Assembly: GCF_020564625.1 (NCBI RefSeq)
Contig: NZ_JAJBZT010000012.1
Span: 50,111 to 114,110 of the forward strand
Origin: Leeia speluncae
GTDB lineage: Bacteria > Pseudomonadota > Gammaproteobacteria > Burkholderiales > Leeiaceae
DNA: 64,000 nt
Reading direction: 5' to 3'
Part shown: positions 36,162-45,884 of the stretch, piece after piece
How positions within the stretch are numbered: position 1 is the stretch's first letter
How the letters are laid out: every line of letters begins with the position of its first letter
Translations under genes and position numbers: made by a program
The notes under the pieces: generated by a model
Told to the model about the DNA's origin: nothing
Databases searched by the model: none
The model's input: only the letters and a program-made list of their open reading frames with translations

Positions 36162-36443
36162 ATGCCAAAAGTCAATCACCTAAATTTGAGTCCATTGCCG
36201 ATTGCTGCACTTTTTGCATTAGAGCAATTAGGTCAACGTATTGCAGCTTGCCGTAAGCAGAAAAAACTATCTCAAAAAGACGTTGCGGATGCACTTGGGA
36301 TTTCCAAAACCACATACATTGCCGTTGAACACGGCAAAGAAACGGCTCAGATTGGCCACTACGCACGTGCCATTTGGCTATTAGAAGTTCCTGGAACATT
36401 TATTGAAGATGCAGCAATTGTAGATGGGGAGTCTCTTACATGA
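36162..36443 (+). CDS. hipB: HipB-type XRE antitoxin
   Basis: The 93-residue HTH protein (LGQRIAACRKQKKLSQKDVADALGISKTTYIAVEHG) has a C-terminal region typical of HipB-like antitoxins. It overlaps hipA by four bases (ATGA) and probably neutralises and autoregulates. A short inverted repeat TCTATTG / CAATAGA (36117-36152) lies just before the ATG. Confidence 0.85.
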   Translation: MPKVNHLNLSPLPIAALFALEQLGQRIAACRKQKKLSQKDVADALGISKTTYIAVEHGKETAQIGHYARAIWLLEVPGTFIEDAAIVDGESLT

Positions 36444-37738
36444 ATAGTGCTGAAGTTCATGTTTGGTTGCCTGGGAATGTTCAGCCGACGTTATCGGGCG
36501 TTTTCGAGCAAGATAATGTTCAAGCACGATTTCGATACGACGCAATCTACCAGCAACAAAGTCTTCCAGCTATTTCAGTAGATTTACCAATCAAAAGAGC
36601 AGTTACAAAGTTACCAGGAAAAGAGGCCATTTTTCCAATCTTTCTTGATAGTGGCCCCGATGACTGGGGACATATGTTATTGGAAAGAAAACACGAGCGC
36701 CCATTAAATAAACTAGAAGCATTGATATTGGGCCCCGCTGATGGTGCTGGCAATTTAGTATTAGGTCCATTAACTGATGATCGCTTTGATCTGATTACCG
36801 TAGATACCTTTTTACAGATTTTGCAAGATTTACCGCAAGATGATGATCCTTCTGTTCTCCGCTATCGAAGTCGAGTAGCAAATGCGGTACATGCAGGCAC
36901 GAGTCTGGGGGGGGCAAAACCAAAGTTGACGCTAATCGAGGGTAAAACACAATATATCGTAAAGTTTCCAGAACGCGGGGATGATATTTATCTGCCGCAT
37001 GTGGAAGCCGCTATGCTGGCAATGGCAAAACAGTGCGATATATTGGCGTGTGATGCCCATGTAAGAGAGGTATCACCTAATCGCTATGGCTTATTTGTTA
37101 CTCGATTTGATCGTGAATATGTCCATGATGGGTTTGCCCGTCACGGGTATCTTTCAGCAGGCTCAGTAATTAATTTAGACAGATATCCAGAGAGACCCGA
37201 AGACAGCCGGCTATATGCAACAAAAGGATTTACGCCAAGGATGTATATAAAGAGTTATGTGAATTTTGCCGATTGCATGCTCCGGTGGACAGGATCACAA
37301 ACTCATTTACTCACACAATTAAGAGAACTTTGGCGACGAATTGTATTTAATGCATTAGTGAGAAATACCGATGATCATCCATATAACCATGGTCTCCGTT
37401 GTCATTCGATGTCACCACATCAGTGGACATTAGCACCAGCGTTTGACATTGTTTGCCAGCGTACAGCAACGACAACACCTGGCTTAACCATGCCTTTCCT
37501 GTTTGAGCGCGGCAAAGCTGGGAAACATAGCCGACTAGTATCCACAGCCTGTAGGCGTGATCTCGTAGTTGCTGCCGTAAACCATTATGGCTATGAGGCT
37601 AATGAGGCGGAAGCATACATTGCTGATACTGAGGCACTGATTCGTAATAAATGGCGTGACTCGATGTTAGATCAAGGAATGCCAGCAGATGAACTAGAAA
37701 AATATATACGGATTCTAGATGAGCCGTTGCCAGATTAA
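36440..37738 (+). CDS. hipA: HipA-family serine/threonine kinase toxin (copy 1)
   Basis: The 432-residue protein has the N-subdomain (LPGKEAIFPIFLDSGPDDWG), glycine-rich loop GTSLGGAKPKLTL, catalytic NTDDHPYNHG and metal-binding LAPAFDIVC, all in the HipA order. HipA kinases phosphorylate a translation factor such as glutamyl-tRNA synthetase and induce persistence. With the overlapping hipB it forms a complete type II toxin-antitoxin module, a common stabiliser of plasmids. Confidence 0.9.
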   Translation: MNSAEVHVWLPGNVQPTLSGVFEQDNVQARFRYDAIYQQQSLPAISVDLPIKRAVTKLPGKEAIFPIFLDSGPDDWGHMLLERKHERPLNKLEALILGPADGAGNLVLGPLTDDRFDLITVDTFLQILQDLPQDDDPSVLRYRSRVANAVHAGTSLGGAKPKLTLIEGKTQYIVKFPERGDDIYLPHVEAAMLAMAKQCDILACDAHVREVSPNRYGLFVTRFDREYVHDGFARHGYLSAGSVINLDRYPERPEDSRLYATKGFTPRMYIKSYVNFADCMLRWTGSQTHLLTQLRELWRRIVFNALVRNTDDHPYNHGLRCHSMSPHQWTLAPAFDIVCQRTATTTPGLTMPFLFERGKAGKHSRLVSTACRRDLVVAAVNHYGYEANEAEAYIADTEALIRNKWRDSMLDQGMPADELEKYIRILDEPLPD

Positions 37739-37851
37739 ATAGCAATAAAAACTGTTAACACTATTATGGTCAATTTCAGCCCATTCTTTTCGTCAGGTAA
37801 GCGCTGATGCTTGTTCTTACGATAGGCATAGAAGACTCCAGAGGGATATAA

Positions 37852-38682
37852 ATGCCAGCACCAGTTAGTAGTCATCCAGTTGATCGTTTCATTTGGAGTG
37901 TTCCGGTGTATTTACCGTCTCTCCAACCGAACTTATGTGATGCAGCCATCTCTGAGTTAGAAATGCGGCTGCATGTAAAGCTCCCAGAGAGTTATCTGGA
38001 TATACTACGCCAACAAAATGGCGGCAGCACGCGTTGGTATCATCCAGAGTCCCCTAGCAGGGAGATCTGGGGGATCGGACCACATATACCGCATATTGGC
38101 GGGGAAAATCGTTGGTATGAAGCCACGTACCCAGACATATGGAGACCAAAAGATTTTCACAAACTCATTCCATTCGATGGCGACGGCAATTGGCATATCT
38201 GCTTCGACTACCGCCAGAATGAGGAGCCGTGCGTTACCTACATTGATCTGGAGACAATGGAAGATCGACTGGTCGCGCAAAGTTTCTCCAACTTTTTATC
38301 GGAGCTTGTTCCTGATAAAGAAGAGTTTGTAGGACTTATCGGAATATCTAGTGACATTGACATCAATGAGGCTAAGACGAGGCTGAACCAGCTCTTCGCT
38401 TCAAAAGCAAAAGAAGGCCAAGGCATTGATGACCTAGGCTATCCGACCTATTTTTGGCCCCATATAGCCGGCATTTCGCCTAACAGAGTCCCTCGCAGCT
38501 TTGTACGATCAGATGATCCCCGATTTTCAGAACTCAATAATCTCTTGCAGGGAGAGGCTCTCCGCTATCCCGAATTTCCAGACGTGAACGTGCTGGTGAA
38601 GCTCACCTCAGATATTGCTGCCGATAAGTTCTTAATTGCAGCGCAGTCAGTTGGATTTATTATGAGAAGACTTAGTCTGTAG
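37852..38682 (+). CDS. SMI1/KNR4 (SUKH) family protein
   Basis: The 276-residue soluble protein has an N-terminal SMI1/KNR4 domain: LCDAAISELEMRLHVKLPESYLDILRQQNGG, then the tail IPFDGDGNWHICFDYRQNEEPCVTYIDLE. SUKH domains are common immunity proteins to polymorphic toxins. No toxin gene lies beside it, so it may be an orphan immunity gene; the C-terminal 110 residues are not recognised. Confidence 0.8.
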   Translation: MPAPVSSHPVDRFIWSVPVYLPSLQPNLCDAAISELEMRLHVKLPESYLDILRQQNGGSTRWYHPESPSREIWGIGPHIPHIGGENRWYEATYPDIWRPKDFHKLIPFDGDGNWHICFDYRQNEEPCVTYIDLETMEDRLVAQSFSNFLSELVPDKEEFVGLIGISSDIDINEAKTRLNQLFASKAKEGQGIDDLGYPTYFWPHIAGISPNRVPRSFVRSDDPRFSELNNLLQGEALRYPEFPDVNVLVKLTSDIAADKFLIAAQSVGFIMRRLSL

Positions 38683-39224
38683 CTTTATTCGTTTGACTTA
38701 AGGGTCTTCTAGTTTCATTTCTTGCCCCCCCACTCTTGCGGCAACTAGGAATCCTGAAAACTATAGACACACCAGTTTCTTAAATTTGTATAAAATTTGA
38801 AGAATCAAGCCAAGAGTACATAGGCAGCGTTTCTATCCAGCAACAAAGAGATTCACGATTGTGTTACGAAGTGCGGTCTTATTTAAGCTTGAATTAAGCA
38901 AAAAGCAGCTGCACGCTCAAAAGAAGGTGTGTCTACTATTGTCAGGATAGGTTAACTAGCCACTGACCTCCTCTGTAGAGCATCTCTGGATAACATCATC
39001 TTTCTTTTTCGGATTTCTGAATTTATCAGAATGCGGGCTTCATCTTTGCTAAACCCTAGGTTGATAAACAATTTAATACTTAAAGGATTACTTTTGTTAG
39101 TTGCTCGTTGCATTTACTAAGCCTCTTAAGAGTTGGATGTCAATTTATGGACTTGAAATTATGTCTTGAGGCTGTCAGGTGCTATCAGCCAATCATCAAG
39201 ATTGGATTTATATTAATACTCAGG
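38683..39224. other. Intergenic region with insertion-sequence end fragment
   Basis: These 542 bases have no gene. Positions 38891-38951 match 47963-48023 at about 54 of 61 bases, apparently the end of a lost insertion element. Confidence 0.45.
38891..38951. repeat. Dispersed 61-bp repeat, copy 1 (probable IS end)
   Basis: The shared core GTGTGTCTACTATTGTCAGG is identical in the copy at 47963-48023. A shorter inverted version (CCTGACAATAGTTGACA) is at 61648-61664. Confidence 0.55.
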
Positions 39225-39536
39225 TTAGTTTGCAGGGATGAGTACTTGTTTTTGTTGTAGGTGTGCTTTGAATCTAGCAGCATAATCTTCATTTACAGCA
39301 TTTTTCACGCTAGGGTGCGCGGCGAGTGCTAGATGCCATGCAAAAGTTCGCGGGAATCCATCAAAGACCTGATGAGTAATTAGCTCATCAATGATTCTAA
39401 AGTATCTGAAGAGCGGGGCATAAACGGCGTCAACCATTCCAAACGTTGCACCGGAAAAAAATGGACCAGAAACTAAGGCTGACTCCAAATTGCCTAGACA
39501 TTTCCGAAATGCGACTCGTTTAGCATCTGCGATCAC
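39225..39536 (-). pseudogene. Glutathione S-transferase, C-terminal remnant
   Basis: About 103 codons match the all-helical C-terminal domain of GST (FFSGATFGMVDAVYAPLFRYF, then FPRTFAWHLALAAHPSV). The thioredoxin-like N-terminal domain that binds glutathione is absent upstream, so the gene is truncated and probably inactive. Confidence 0.7.
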
Positions 39537-39616
39537 TAATCAAATGTTTTAGGTAAGGAAACAGTGCACAGAATGTATTCGCACACTGTCGCCCGTTACC
39601 AAAAATAACTCATAGC

Positions 39617-40369
39617 TCAACCATTCAGTAGGCGGCCACCATCTAGCACGATTTCAGAACCGACAGTCCAACGCGACTCGTCAGAGGCAAGGTACAGGAC
39701 AGCCTTAGCCACTTCATCGGAAGTACCAAAGCGCCCCATCGGGATGCTTGCCACAATCTCATTATTGACATGTTCTCGGTATGCTTCTGGAATCCCAAGT
39801 TTGTCATACAGAGGTGTATCGACCGGTCCAGGGCTAACTGCATTGATACGAATACCACGTCCCATGAGTTCAGTTGAAAGTGTCTTCGACATATTTAGGA
39901 ATGCTGCCTTAGTAGCGGCATATACGGAAGAACGATCTGCACCGCTATGCGCACTGACAGAGGTAGTGAGTACAACAGATGCCGGATTTGCAAAGACAGG
40001 TAGTAATGCTTGAAGCAGGAAGTAAGGGCCTTTGACATTGATGTTAAAAGACCTATCAAACATCTCTTCAGTCCATTCTTCTATAGGTTGCCAGACAGAT
40101 ACGCCTGCATTGAGAAAGGCTACGTCTAGTTGTCCGTAGTGGTTCGTGATTGTTTCTGCCAACTCCTTTTGTGCTGCAACACTAGCGGAGTCAGCACTGA
40201 GCACTAGAACTTCCGAGCCTAATTCAGTTTTTGCTTTTTCAATCGATTCGGGATTAACGCCTGTAACAATGACGCGAGCCCCTTCTGCTAGAAACTGCTT
40301 TGCTGTTTCTAGCCCGATTCCACTAGTTCCACCTGTAATTAAAGTACGTTTACCTTGTAAGCGTGACAT
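39617..40369 (-). CDS. Short-chain dehydrogenase/reductase
   Basis: The start at 40369 follows AGGAGA; a longer reading is unsupported. The 250-residue classical SDR has TGGTSGIG at 12-19, NAG near 90, and YAATK at 150-154 as the catalytic Tyr and Lys. The C-terminal VGSEIVLDGG motif is present. It is divergent from a LysR regulator, with a perfect inverted repeat in between, so it is probably the regulated target. The substrate is unknown. Confidence 0.88.
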   Translation of the reverse strand: MSRLQGKRTLITGGTSGIGLETAKQFLAEGARVIVTGVNPESIEKAKTELGSEVLVLSADSASVAAQKELAETITNHYGQLDVAFLNAGVSVWQPIEEWTEEMFDRSFNINVKGPYFLLQALLPVFANPASVVLTTSVSAHSGADRSSVYAATKAAFLNMSKTLSTELMGRGIRINAVSPGPVDTPLYDKLGIPEAYREHVNNEIVASIPMGRFGTSDEVAKAVLYLASDESRWTVGSEIVLDGGRLLNG

Positions 40370-40454
40370 TTGTTTCTCCTGAGTATGAGGACCAAATTGG
40401 TCGACAAGCGGTATGATGCACTTATGCAAAAAAACTCAGTAGACTAATATTTAA

Positions 40455-40489
40455 CATATAATTCATGCTTAATTTGCATGAATTATATG
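40455..40489. promoter_or_regulatory. Perfect 14-bp inverted repeat, candidate LysR operator
   Basis: CATATAATTCATGC and GCATGAATTATATG flank a seven-base spacer between the divergent SDR and LysR genes. It covers the upstream in-frame ATG of the regulator at 40478, which supports the start at 40505. Confidence 0.6.
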
Positions 40490-40504
40490 AGGCAAAAGGA
40501 ATTT

Positions 40505-41443
40505 ATGGACCGGTTTTTACTCATGACGTGCTTTGCTCGATCTGTCGAGACAGGGAGTTTTTCCGCCGCAGGACGTGATTTGGGTATGGGGCAGCCGAAT
40601 GTAAGTAGAAATGTTGCTGCGCTGGAGGAGCATTTGCAAACGCGGTTACTCCACCGATCCACCCGAAAGATTTCTTTAACTCCTGAGGGAGAACGCTACT
40701 ATGCAGCTATCCGGCGAATTTTAGATGCTGTAGATGAATCCGAGTCATCCTTCAGGGATAGAGTTGAGCCATCAGGCCTCTTACGGGTCGCATGTCCAAC
40801 TGCATTTGCTCATGCATTTGTGTTACCTAACATCCCATATTTTCTAGATACTTATCCCAAATTGACACTGGATCTACAACTCAACGATCGGTTAGTGGAC
40901 TTGGTCAATGAAGGGATTGAAATTGCGATTCGAATAGGATATCTAGAGGATAGTTCATTACATACTAAACGCCTAGGATGGTATGATCGAGTGTTTGTGG
41001 CTAGCAAGGAATACCTAGCCAGACGTGGAGCACCACTGACGCCAGAAGATCTTCGTGACCATGACTGCATCATATACACGCTGCTGTCTTCGGGTTCTAC
41101 TTGGCGCATTCAGGGCAAGGAGATTCCTGTTTCTGGTCGACTCAAAGTTAACTCTCCCGATGCTGCAAGTGCCGCGGTTGCTGCTGGATTAGGGATTGCA
41201 CATGGGCCAGCGTGGTTATTTGATGAAGGACTTAATAGTGGGCGATTGCAGTACATTTTGATGGACTATACTGCTCCACCTGTACCAGTTCAATTTGTAT
41301 ATGTAGCAAACCGACTCTTGCCCACTCGAGCGATCGCTTTTATGGATTTTATGACAAATGTTTTTTCAAAGATTCAAGCATTGAACGGAAATATTCCTTT
41401 ACCAATACGGTATGAAAAAGATTTTCTACAAAGTGTGAGGTAG
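40505..41443 (+). CDS. LysR-family transcriptional regulator
   Basis: The start at 40505 (SD AAGGA) gives about 312 residues. The N-terminal winged HTH (FARSVETGSFSAAGRDLGMGQPNVSRNVAALEEHLQTRLLHRSTR) and C-terminal substrate-binding domain are complete. It belongs to the CrgA/DmlR-like subgroup (PSGLLRVACPTAFAHAFVLPNI). It probably controls the divergent SDR gene. Confidence 0.9.
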   Translation: MDRFLLMTCFARSVETGSFSAAGRDLGMGQPNVSRNVAALEEHLQTRLLHRSTRKISLTPEGERYYAAIRRILDAVDESESSFRDRVEPSGLLRVACPTAFAHAFVLPNIPYFLDTYPKLTLDLQLNDRLVDLVNEGIEIAIRIGYLEDSSLHTKRLGWYDRVFVASKEYLARRGAPLTPEDLRDHDCIIYTLLSSGSTWRIQGKEIPVSGRLKVNSPDAASAAVAAGLGIAHGPAWLFDEGLNSGRLQYILMDYTAPPVPVQFVYVANRLLPTRAIAFMDFMTNVFSKIQALNGNIPLPIRYEKDFLQSVR

Positions 41444-41639
41444 TCAATTTTTTCTTGCGAATACCAGCATCTGCGGTTTTGCCTGCATTGGATAAACAAA
41501 TGTGGAAGGACTCATTTTCGGCCTAAGCTGTCATTCAGATGACCAAAGAGCATGGTCAGCATTCCATCGCTTAGCAGAGTGTTGCAATACCTTAGAATTC
41601 AGGAGCAAAACAGAAATGAGCTTGAGCTATAAGGTACCT

Positions 41640-42360
41640 ATTATTTCCTTGAACTGGTCATTGCAATTAATCGATTGCTCGAAGGAATCTCACTAGCAAT
41701 GGATGCCCAACGCCGTTTTATTGCAGATGCCGCACATGAGTTACGAACCCCACTAACGGCACTATCTTTGCAGGCAGCGCGGTTAGGAAGTTCAGAAATG
41801 TCTGCCACCGCCCATGAAAGGCTAATCACGCTACGACAGGATGAGGTTTGCTAGAACAGTTACTAACTGTTGGCAAAAGTACAATCTACGGCAAGTTCAG
41901 CACCCTCATCCGCTATCTCTGTACAAGCAGTATATCGATCTGTATTAGAGAACCTCATGCCATTAGCACTTGAAAAGAGCATCGATATTGGCGTTGTAGG
42001 AAATGAAGATGCACAGGTTTTTCTACGAGAAATTGATTTGTTCACCCTCATAAAAAAACTTGTAACGCCATTCGCTATACCCCTGAAGCGGGAAAAATAG
42101 ATCTTTCTGTCCTTTGCTTAGCAGATAGTGTCATTATCGAGATCATAGATAATGGACCTAGCATCCCTTTGAATGAAAGAGAACGAGTCTTCGACCCATT
42201 TTATCAGATACTCGGTTCAAAGCAGATAGGCTCTGGATTAGAACTATCTATTGTAGCGGTGATTGCCAAACGTATCAGTGCTGATATCGCCTTAAAGTAT
42301 GCGAATACAGAAGATGAAACAAGAATAATCGTGTCCTTAACCCTGCCTATTCAGGAATAG
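41640..42360 (+). pseudogene. Decayed sensor histidine kinase
   Basis: The dimerisation domain with the phospho-acceptor His (RRFIADAAHELRTPLTAL, from 41703) is in one frame, ending at 41853. The ATPase part (EIIDNGPSIP, FDPFYQI and GSGLELSIV, 42140-42260) is in other frames. At least two frameshifts break it. The sensor and membrane segments and any partner response regulator are missing, so it is a QseC-like relic. Confidence 0.75.
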
Positions 42361-42691
42361 GAATTAGATCGATTGATGAGTTCAGTTAAATCACTCTGTA
42401 CAGCCTTTATTTGACATTGAAACCAAATTTTTTTAATAGCAAATGCTATCCGACAAATTAAACCTGATTCCATTCAGTTCTTAGCCACTCTGAAACTACT
42501 AATTTTCCTAAAGTTACATTGAAAATGTCACCAAAAAGATTAAGTAATCTTTTCAGCTTCATCCGATAAATAAATTCATGCAAAATTTGCAGCAAAGCAA
42601 TGCAATTTAGCTATATTGTTTAGATATTCTTCAGGCGACACAATGAGTCCAAGAAAGCCATTCATTCCGCAAGTTGCGATAGGAGAAGGTC
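42361..42691. other. Intergenic region before the quinone oxidoreductase gene
   Basis: These 331 AT-rich bases have no gene. They probably contain the promoter of the quinone oxidoreductase-LysR pair; no clear operator was seen. Confidence 0.3.
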
Positions 42692-43666
42692 ATGGTCTCA
42701 GTAGTTCGGCTTAATCAATTTGGTAATCCTGATGTTTTGCGGGTTGAAACAATAGATAGGCAACTCCCCGAAAAAGGAGAGGCATGGCTCACGCAGTCCT
42801 CCATCGGCATCAATTACCTAGATGTCATGCAGAGGAAAGGATTAGCCGGGTTACTCTTACCTTCTGGCCTTGGATTGGAAGGTGCGGGAGTTGTCAGCTA
42901 TCTTGGAGAAGGGGTTAGCAACTTATCCGTTGGTGACCGGGTAGCATATGCATTAGGACCTATAGGTGCTTATGCTAGTGAACGAGGGTTCCCAGCAGAA
43001 CGCTTAGTCAAACTACCTGATACGCTATCTTTTGATGATGCGGCAGCTGTTTTATTCAAAGGTATTACAGCACAGTATCTTTTAAAAACAACTTACCCGG
43101 TTGGCCCTGGGACGATCATGCTGTTATATGGTGTAGCGGGTGGTGTTGGTCGATTAATGGCACAGTGGGCCAAGCATCTGGGTGCATTTGTTATTGGGGT
43201 AGTATCCAAATCTGCCAGCGTATCAGTAGCAGAAACTTTAGGGTGTGATGCCGTGCTGGTTTTTGATCCGACTCGGTTATCAAAACAGGTAGCGCATATT
43301 ACGCAAGGTCAAATGGCAGATGTCGTATACGACCCGATTGGACGTATCTCTTTTGAAGCATCACTAGATGCTTTACGACCACGAGGGGTGATGGTGTCAT
43401 TTGGCGCTTCTTCTGGTTCTCCCGCTCCTGTCGAAGTTTCTATACTCAACTCAAAAGGCTCATTATTTCTGACGCGCCCGTCACTTGCAGCTCATACCAC
43501 TACGGTAGAGGAATATCAGACTCGTGCAAATGATGTACTGAATGCTGTATCAGCAGGAATACTTACCCCGCACATTGCAGGCCGTTATGCCTTGGAAGAT
43601 GTTATTTCTGCACATCGAGACCTAGAAGCGGGACTTACTTCGGGAGGTATAATTTTATTGCCATGA
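42692..43666 (+). CDS. Quinone oxidoreductase-like (QOR/MDR family) NADPH dehydrogenase
   Basis: The 324-residue protein has the MDR pattern: N-terminal GroES-like GINYLDVMQRKGL and GLEGAGVVSYLGEGV, then the Rossmann motif LYGVAGGVGRLMAQWAKHLG. The zinc ligands of alcohol dehydrogenases are absent, as in QOR. It is likely to reduce quinones or enones with NADPH. Its stop overlaps the start of a LysR gene (ATGA), an unusually tight link between enzyme and regulator. Confidence 0.88.
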   Translation: MVSVVRLNQFGNPDVLRVETIDRQLPEKGEAWLTQSSIGINYLDVMQRKGLAGLLLPSGLGLEGAGVVSYLGEGVSNLSVGDRVAYALGPIGAYASERGFPAERLVKLPDTLSFDDAAAVLFKGITAQYLLKTTYPVGPGTIMLLYGVAGGVGRLMAQWAKHLGAFVIGVVSKSASVSVAETLGCDAVLVFDPTRLSKQVAHITQGQMADVVYDPIGRISFEASLDALRPRGVMVSFGASSGSPAPVEVSILNSKGSLFLTRPSLAAHTTTVEEYQTRANDVLNAVSAGILTPHIAGRYALEDVISAHRDLEAGLTSGGIILLP

Positions 43667-44598
43667 ACCATGACATTCTTGACAACCAACATAGTGATGA
43701 AATTTCTGCCTTGCTTGCAGTGGCTTCAGAGGGCTCATTTGTTGCCGCAGGGCGATTTATGCAGCGGCATCCTACGGTGATTTCTAAGCGCATTGCCGCG
43801 CTAGAAAAACGTCTTGGTGTCAGGATAATTGAACGGACTACACGGCAGGTTAGATTAACGGATACAGGACTACAACTTGTACAGCGGTTACGGATGGCAA
43901 TGGGGGCTATCCAAGAAGCGGAACAGGAAGCAATGGCCGGCGCAGCTGAAGTAAGAGGTATTTTACGACTAGCCTTCCCTGCTGCAATGGGTCGACAATG
44001 GCTTGCTCCAATGCTACCTGAGTTTATGCAGGCGCATCCACAACTGTCGATTGTCATAGATTACAGTGAGCGATTTATAGACCTAATTGCGGAAGGCTTT
44101 GATGTAGCAATTCGGATTGGCGAATTAAAAGATAGTCGGTTGATTGCCAAAAGACTTGGAGAGCACCGACGAATTCTGTGCGCCTCACCTGCGTACTTGG
44201 AACACTATGGAGTTCCCGATAAACCTCAAGACTTGCTAAAACATAATTGCCTGCGTTTTAGTGGGTTTGCCACTTTTCCAGAATGGCGCCTATCCAATGG
44301 TATAGAGACCGAAAAAGTTTCTGTCACAGGTTCGCTCACAACGAATGACAGTGAGTCCTTGCTAGAGGCTGCGCTTGCAGGGTTGGGGGTACTGGCTGCG
44401 GGTGAGTGGTTGATGAGTCGTGATATGCAGGGAGGGAAACTAATACAAATCCTACCTGACTGGCAACTAGACATGCAAGGCAGTATTTATCTGGTAAGAC
44501 CTTCCGCAAAATATCCATCAGCTGCTTCGCAAGCCTTTAAGTCATGGATAGAACGCAAGTTTCAAGATGGTCCACCTTGGAGACAGTCTGATATTTAA
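43663..44598 (+). CDS. LysR-family transcriptional regulator
   Basis: The 311-residue protein has a complete HTH (VASEGSFVAAGRFMQRHPTVISKRIAALEKRLG) and effector domain (GILRLAFPAAMGRQWLAPMLPEF). It is translationally coupled to the quinone oxidoreductase gene by an ATGA overlap and may regulate that gene or the transporter that follows. Confidence 0.9.
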   Translation: MNHDILDNQHSDEISALLAVASEGSFVAAGRFMQRHPTVISKRIAALEKRLGVRIIERTTRQVRLTDTGLQLVQRLRMAMGAIQEAEQEAMAGAAEVRGILRLAFPAAMGRQWLAPMLPEFMQAHPQLSIVIDYSERFIDLIAEGFDVAIRIGELKDSRLIAKRLGEHRRILCASPAYLEHYGVPDKPQDLLKHNCLRFSGFATFPEWRLSNGIETEKVSVTGSLTTNDSESLLEAALAGLGVLAAGEWLMSRDMQGGKLIQILPDWQLDMQGSIYLVRPSAKYPSAASQAFKSWIERKFQDGPPWRQSDI

Positions 44599-44639
44599 CC
44601 TCATTTTATTCACCATATTCATTATCAGAGGGTTTTTTT

Positions 44640-45533
44640 GTGTTTAAAGGTGTTCTACTGTCTGTTGCTTCCTCGTGCATGTTTGCTGGGCTTTATTACT
44701 ATGCCACGCTATTGCAGCCGTTGACCGGTGTCGAAATTTTTGGTTGGCGGATGTTATTAACACTGCCTTGTATCACCCTGTTTATGGTTATAGGCAAAGA
44801 ATGGAAACATGTGACCCATCTAATGGGACGCGTGTGGCAACGACCAACCTTACTATTAGGCTTGATTGCCAGTAGTGCACTGCTGGGTATTCAGCAATGG
44901 TTATTTCTGTGGGCTCCGGTCAATGGTAGAGGGCTGCAAGTTTCTTTAGGATACTTTCTGTTACCGTTAACCATGCTGTTGGTAGGAAGGATTGTGTATC
45001 GTGAGCAACTAAGCATCTGGCAGAAATTGGCAAGTCTTGCAGCAACCGCTGGAGTTCTACACCAACTGTATGTGGTGGGGGGCTTATCATGGGAAGTGCT
45101 GCTAGTCGCTTTCGGCTTCCCTTGTTATTTCGTTTTGCGACAAAAACTAGCAACCAACCATTTGGGAGGACTATGGTTTGACATGCTATTTACCTTGCCG
45201 TTTGCAATCTGGAGTATATGGGGGACACAAAGTAACTATATGCATGACTTTCATAACTACCCAAACCTATTTTTTCTGATAATACTGCTAGCGCTAATCA
45301 GTGCCGCAGCTTTTATGGCATATCTTACGGCAAGCCGCTTACTCTCCCTGAGTTTGTTTGGTTTGCTGGGTTATGTCGAGCCCGTACTAATGGTATTGGT
45401 CGCTTTGCTATTAGGGGAACACATTCATCAACAAGAATGGCTAACGTATTTGCCTATCTGGACTGCCGTCGGATTGTTGGTTATCGATGGAATTAAGCAT
45501 GTAAGGCAAAAAGCGATTGCGGACCACAGCTAA
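44640..45533 (+). CDS. RarD-like EamA transporter
   Basis: The 297-residue protein with ten predicted helices starts at GTG 44640 (SD AGAGGG). The beginning MFKGVLLSVASSCMFAGLYYYATLLQPLTGVEIFGWRMLLTLP is typical of the RarD branch of the DMT superfamily, with the pieces YYYATLLQPL and FGWRM conserved. RarD proteins are linked to chloramphenicol sensitivity; the real substrate is unknown. It lies 41 bases after the LysR gene. Confidence 0.85.
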   Translation: MFKGVLLSVASSCMFAGLYYYATLLQPLTGVEIFGWRMLLTLPCITLFMVIGKEWKHVTHLMGRVWQRPTLLLGLIASSALLGIQQWLFLWAPVNGRGLQVSLGYFLLPLTMLLVGRIVYREQLSIWQKLASLAATAGVLHQLYVVGGLSWEVLLVAFGFPCYFVLRQKLATNHLGGLWFDMLFTLPFAIWSIWGTQSNYMHDFHNYPNLFFLIILLALISAAAFMAYLTASRLLSLSLFGLLGYVEPVLMVLVALLLGEHIHQQEWLTYLPIWTAVGLLVIDGIKHVRQKAIADHS

Positions 45534-45880
45534 ACTAGGCTCAAAAATACAAACACTTGATAGGCTTTTTAAGGGGGACTGAGGGCTTTTCATACCGACG
45601 AATAGATTATCTGTGTGTGTTTTGAAGAAAAAATGATGGCTGCTTAGAATATCATTTCGATTAATGACTGATTTGCAAAAGTATAAGCCACAAGGAGCAC
45701 AACTCGCCTTCACGTCAGTCCAACATAGTCACACTCAGGGGCTAGTACACATAAATATTCATTTACAACTGTCAGGACAGGTCAGGCAGCAAGTGACTAA
45801 GAAAAGTAGATTGCCCTATCAGTTTATGATCACTATAATAACCCAATAAGTCGATATTAATCATATTTTGGATTATTATA
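45534..45880. other. Intergenic region before hipA copy 2
   Basis: These 347 bases have no gene. They contain a short GTCAGGACAGGTCAGG fragment (45771-45786) related to the dispersed IS-end repeat, and the left arm of the hipA operator. Confidence 0.4.
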
Positions 45881-45884
45881 GTGA
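45830..45884. promoter_or_regulatory. Candidate operator of the hipA-hipB pair
   Basis: TCACTATAATAACCC (45830-45844) and GGATTATTATAGTGA (45870-45884) are inverted arms with one mismatch and a 25-base spacer. The right arm covers the GTG start at 45881, which suggests autorepression. Confidence 0.5.
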
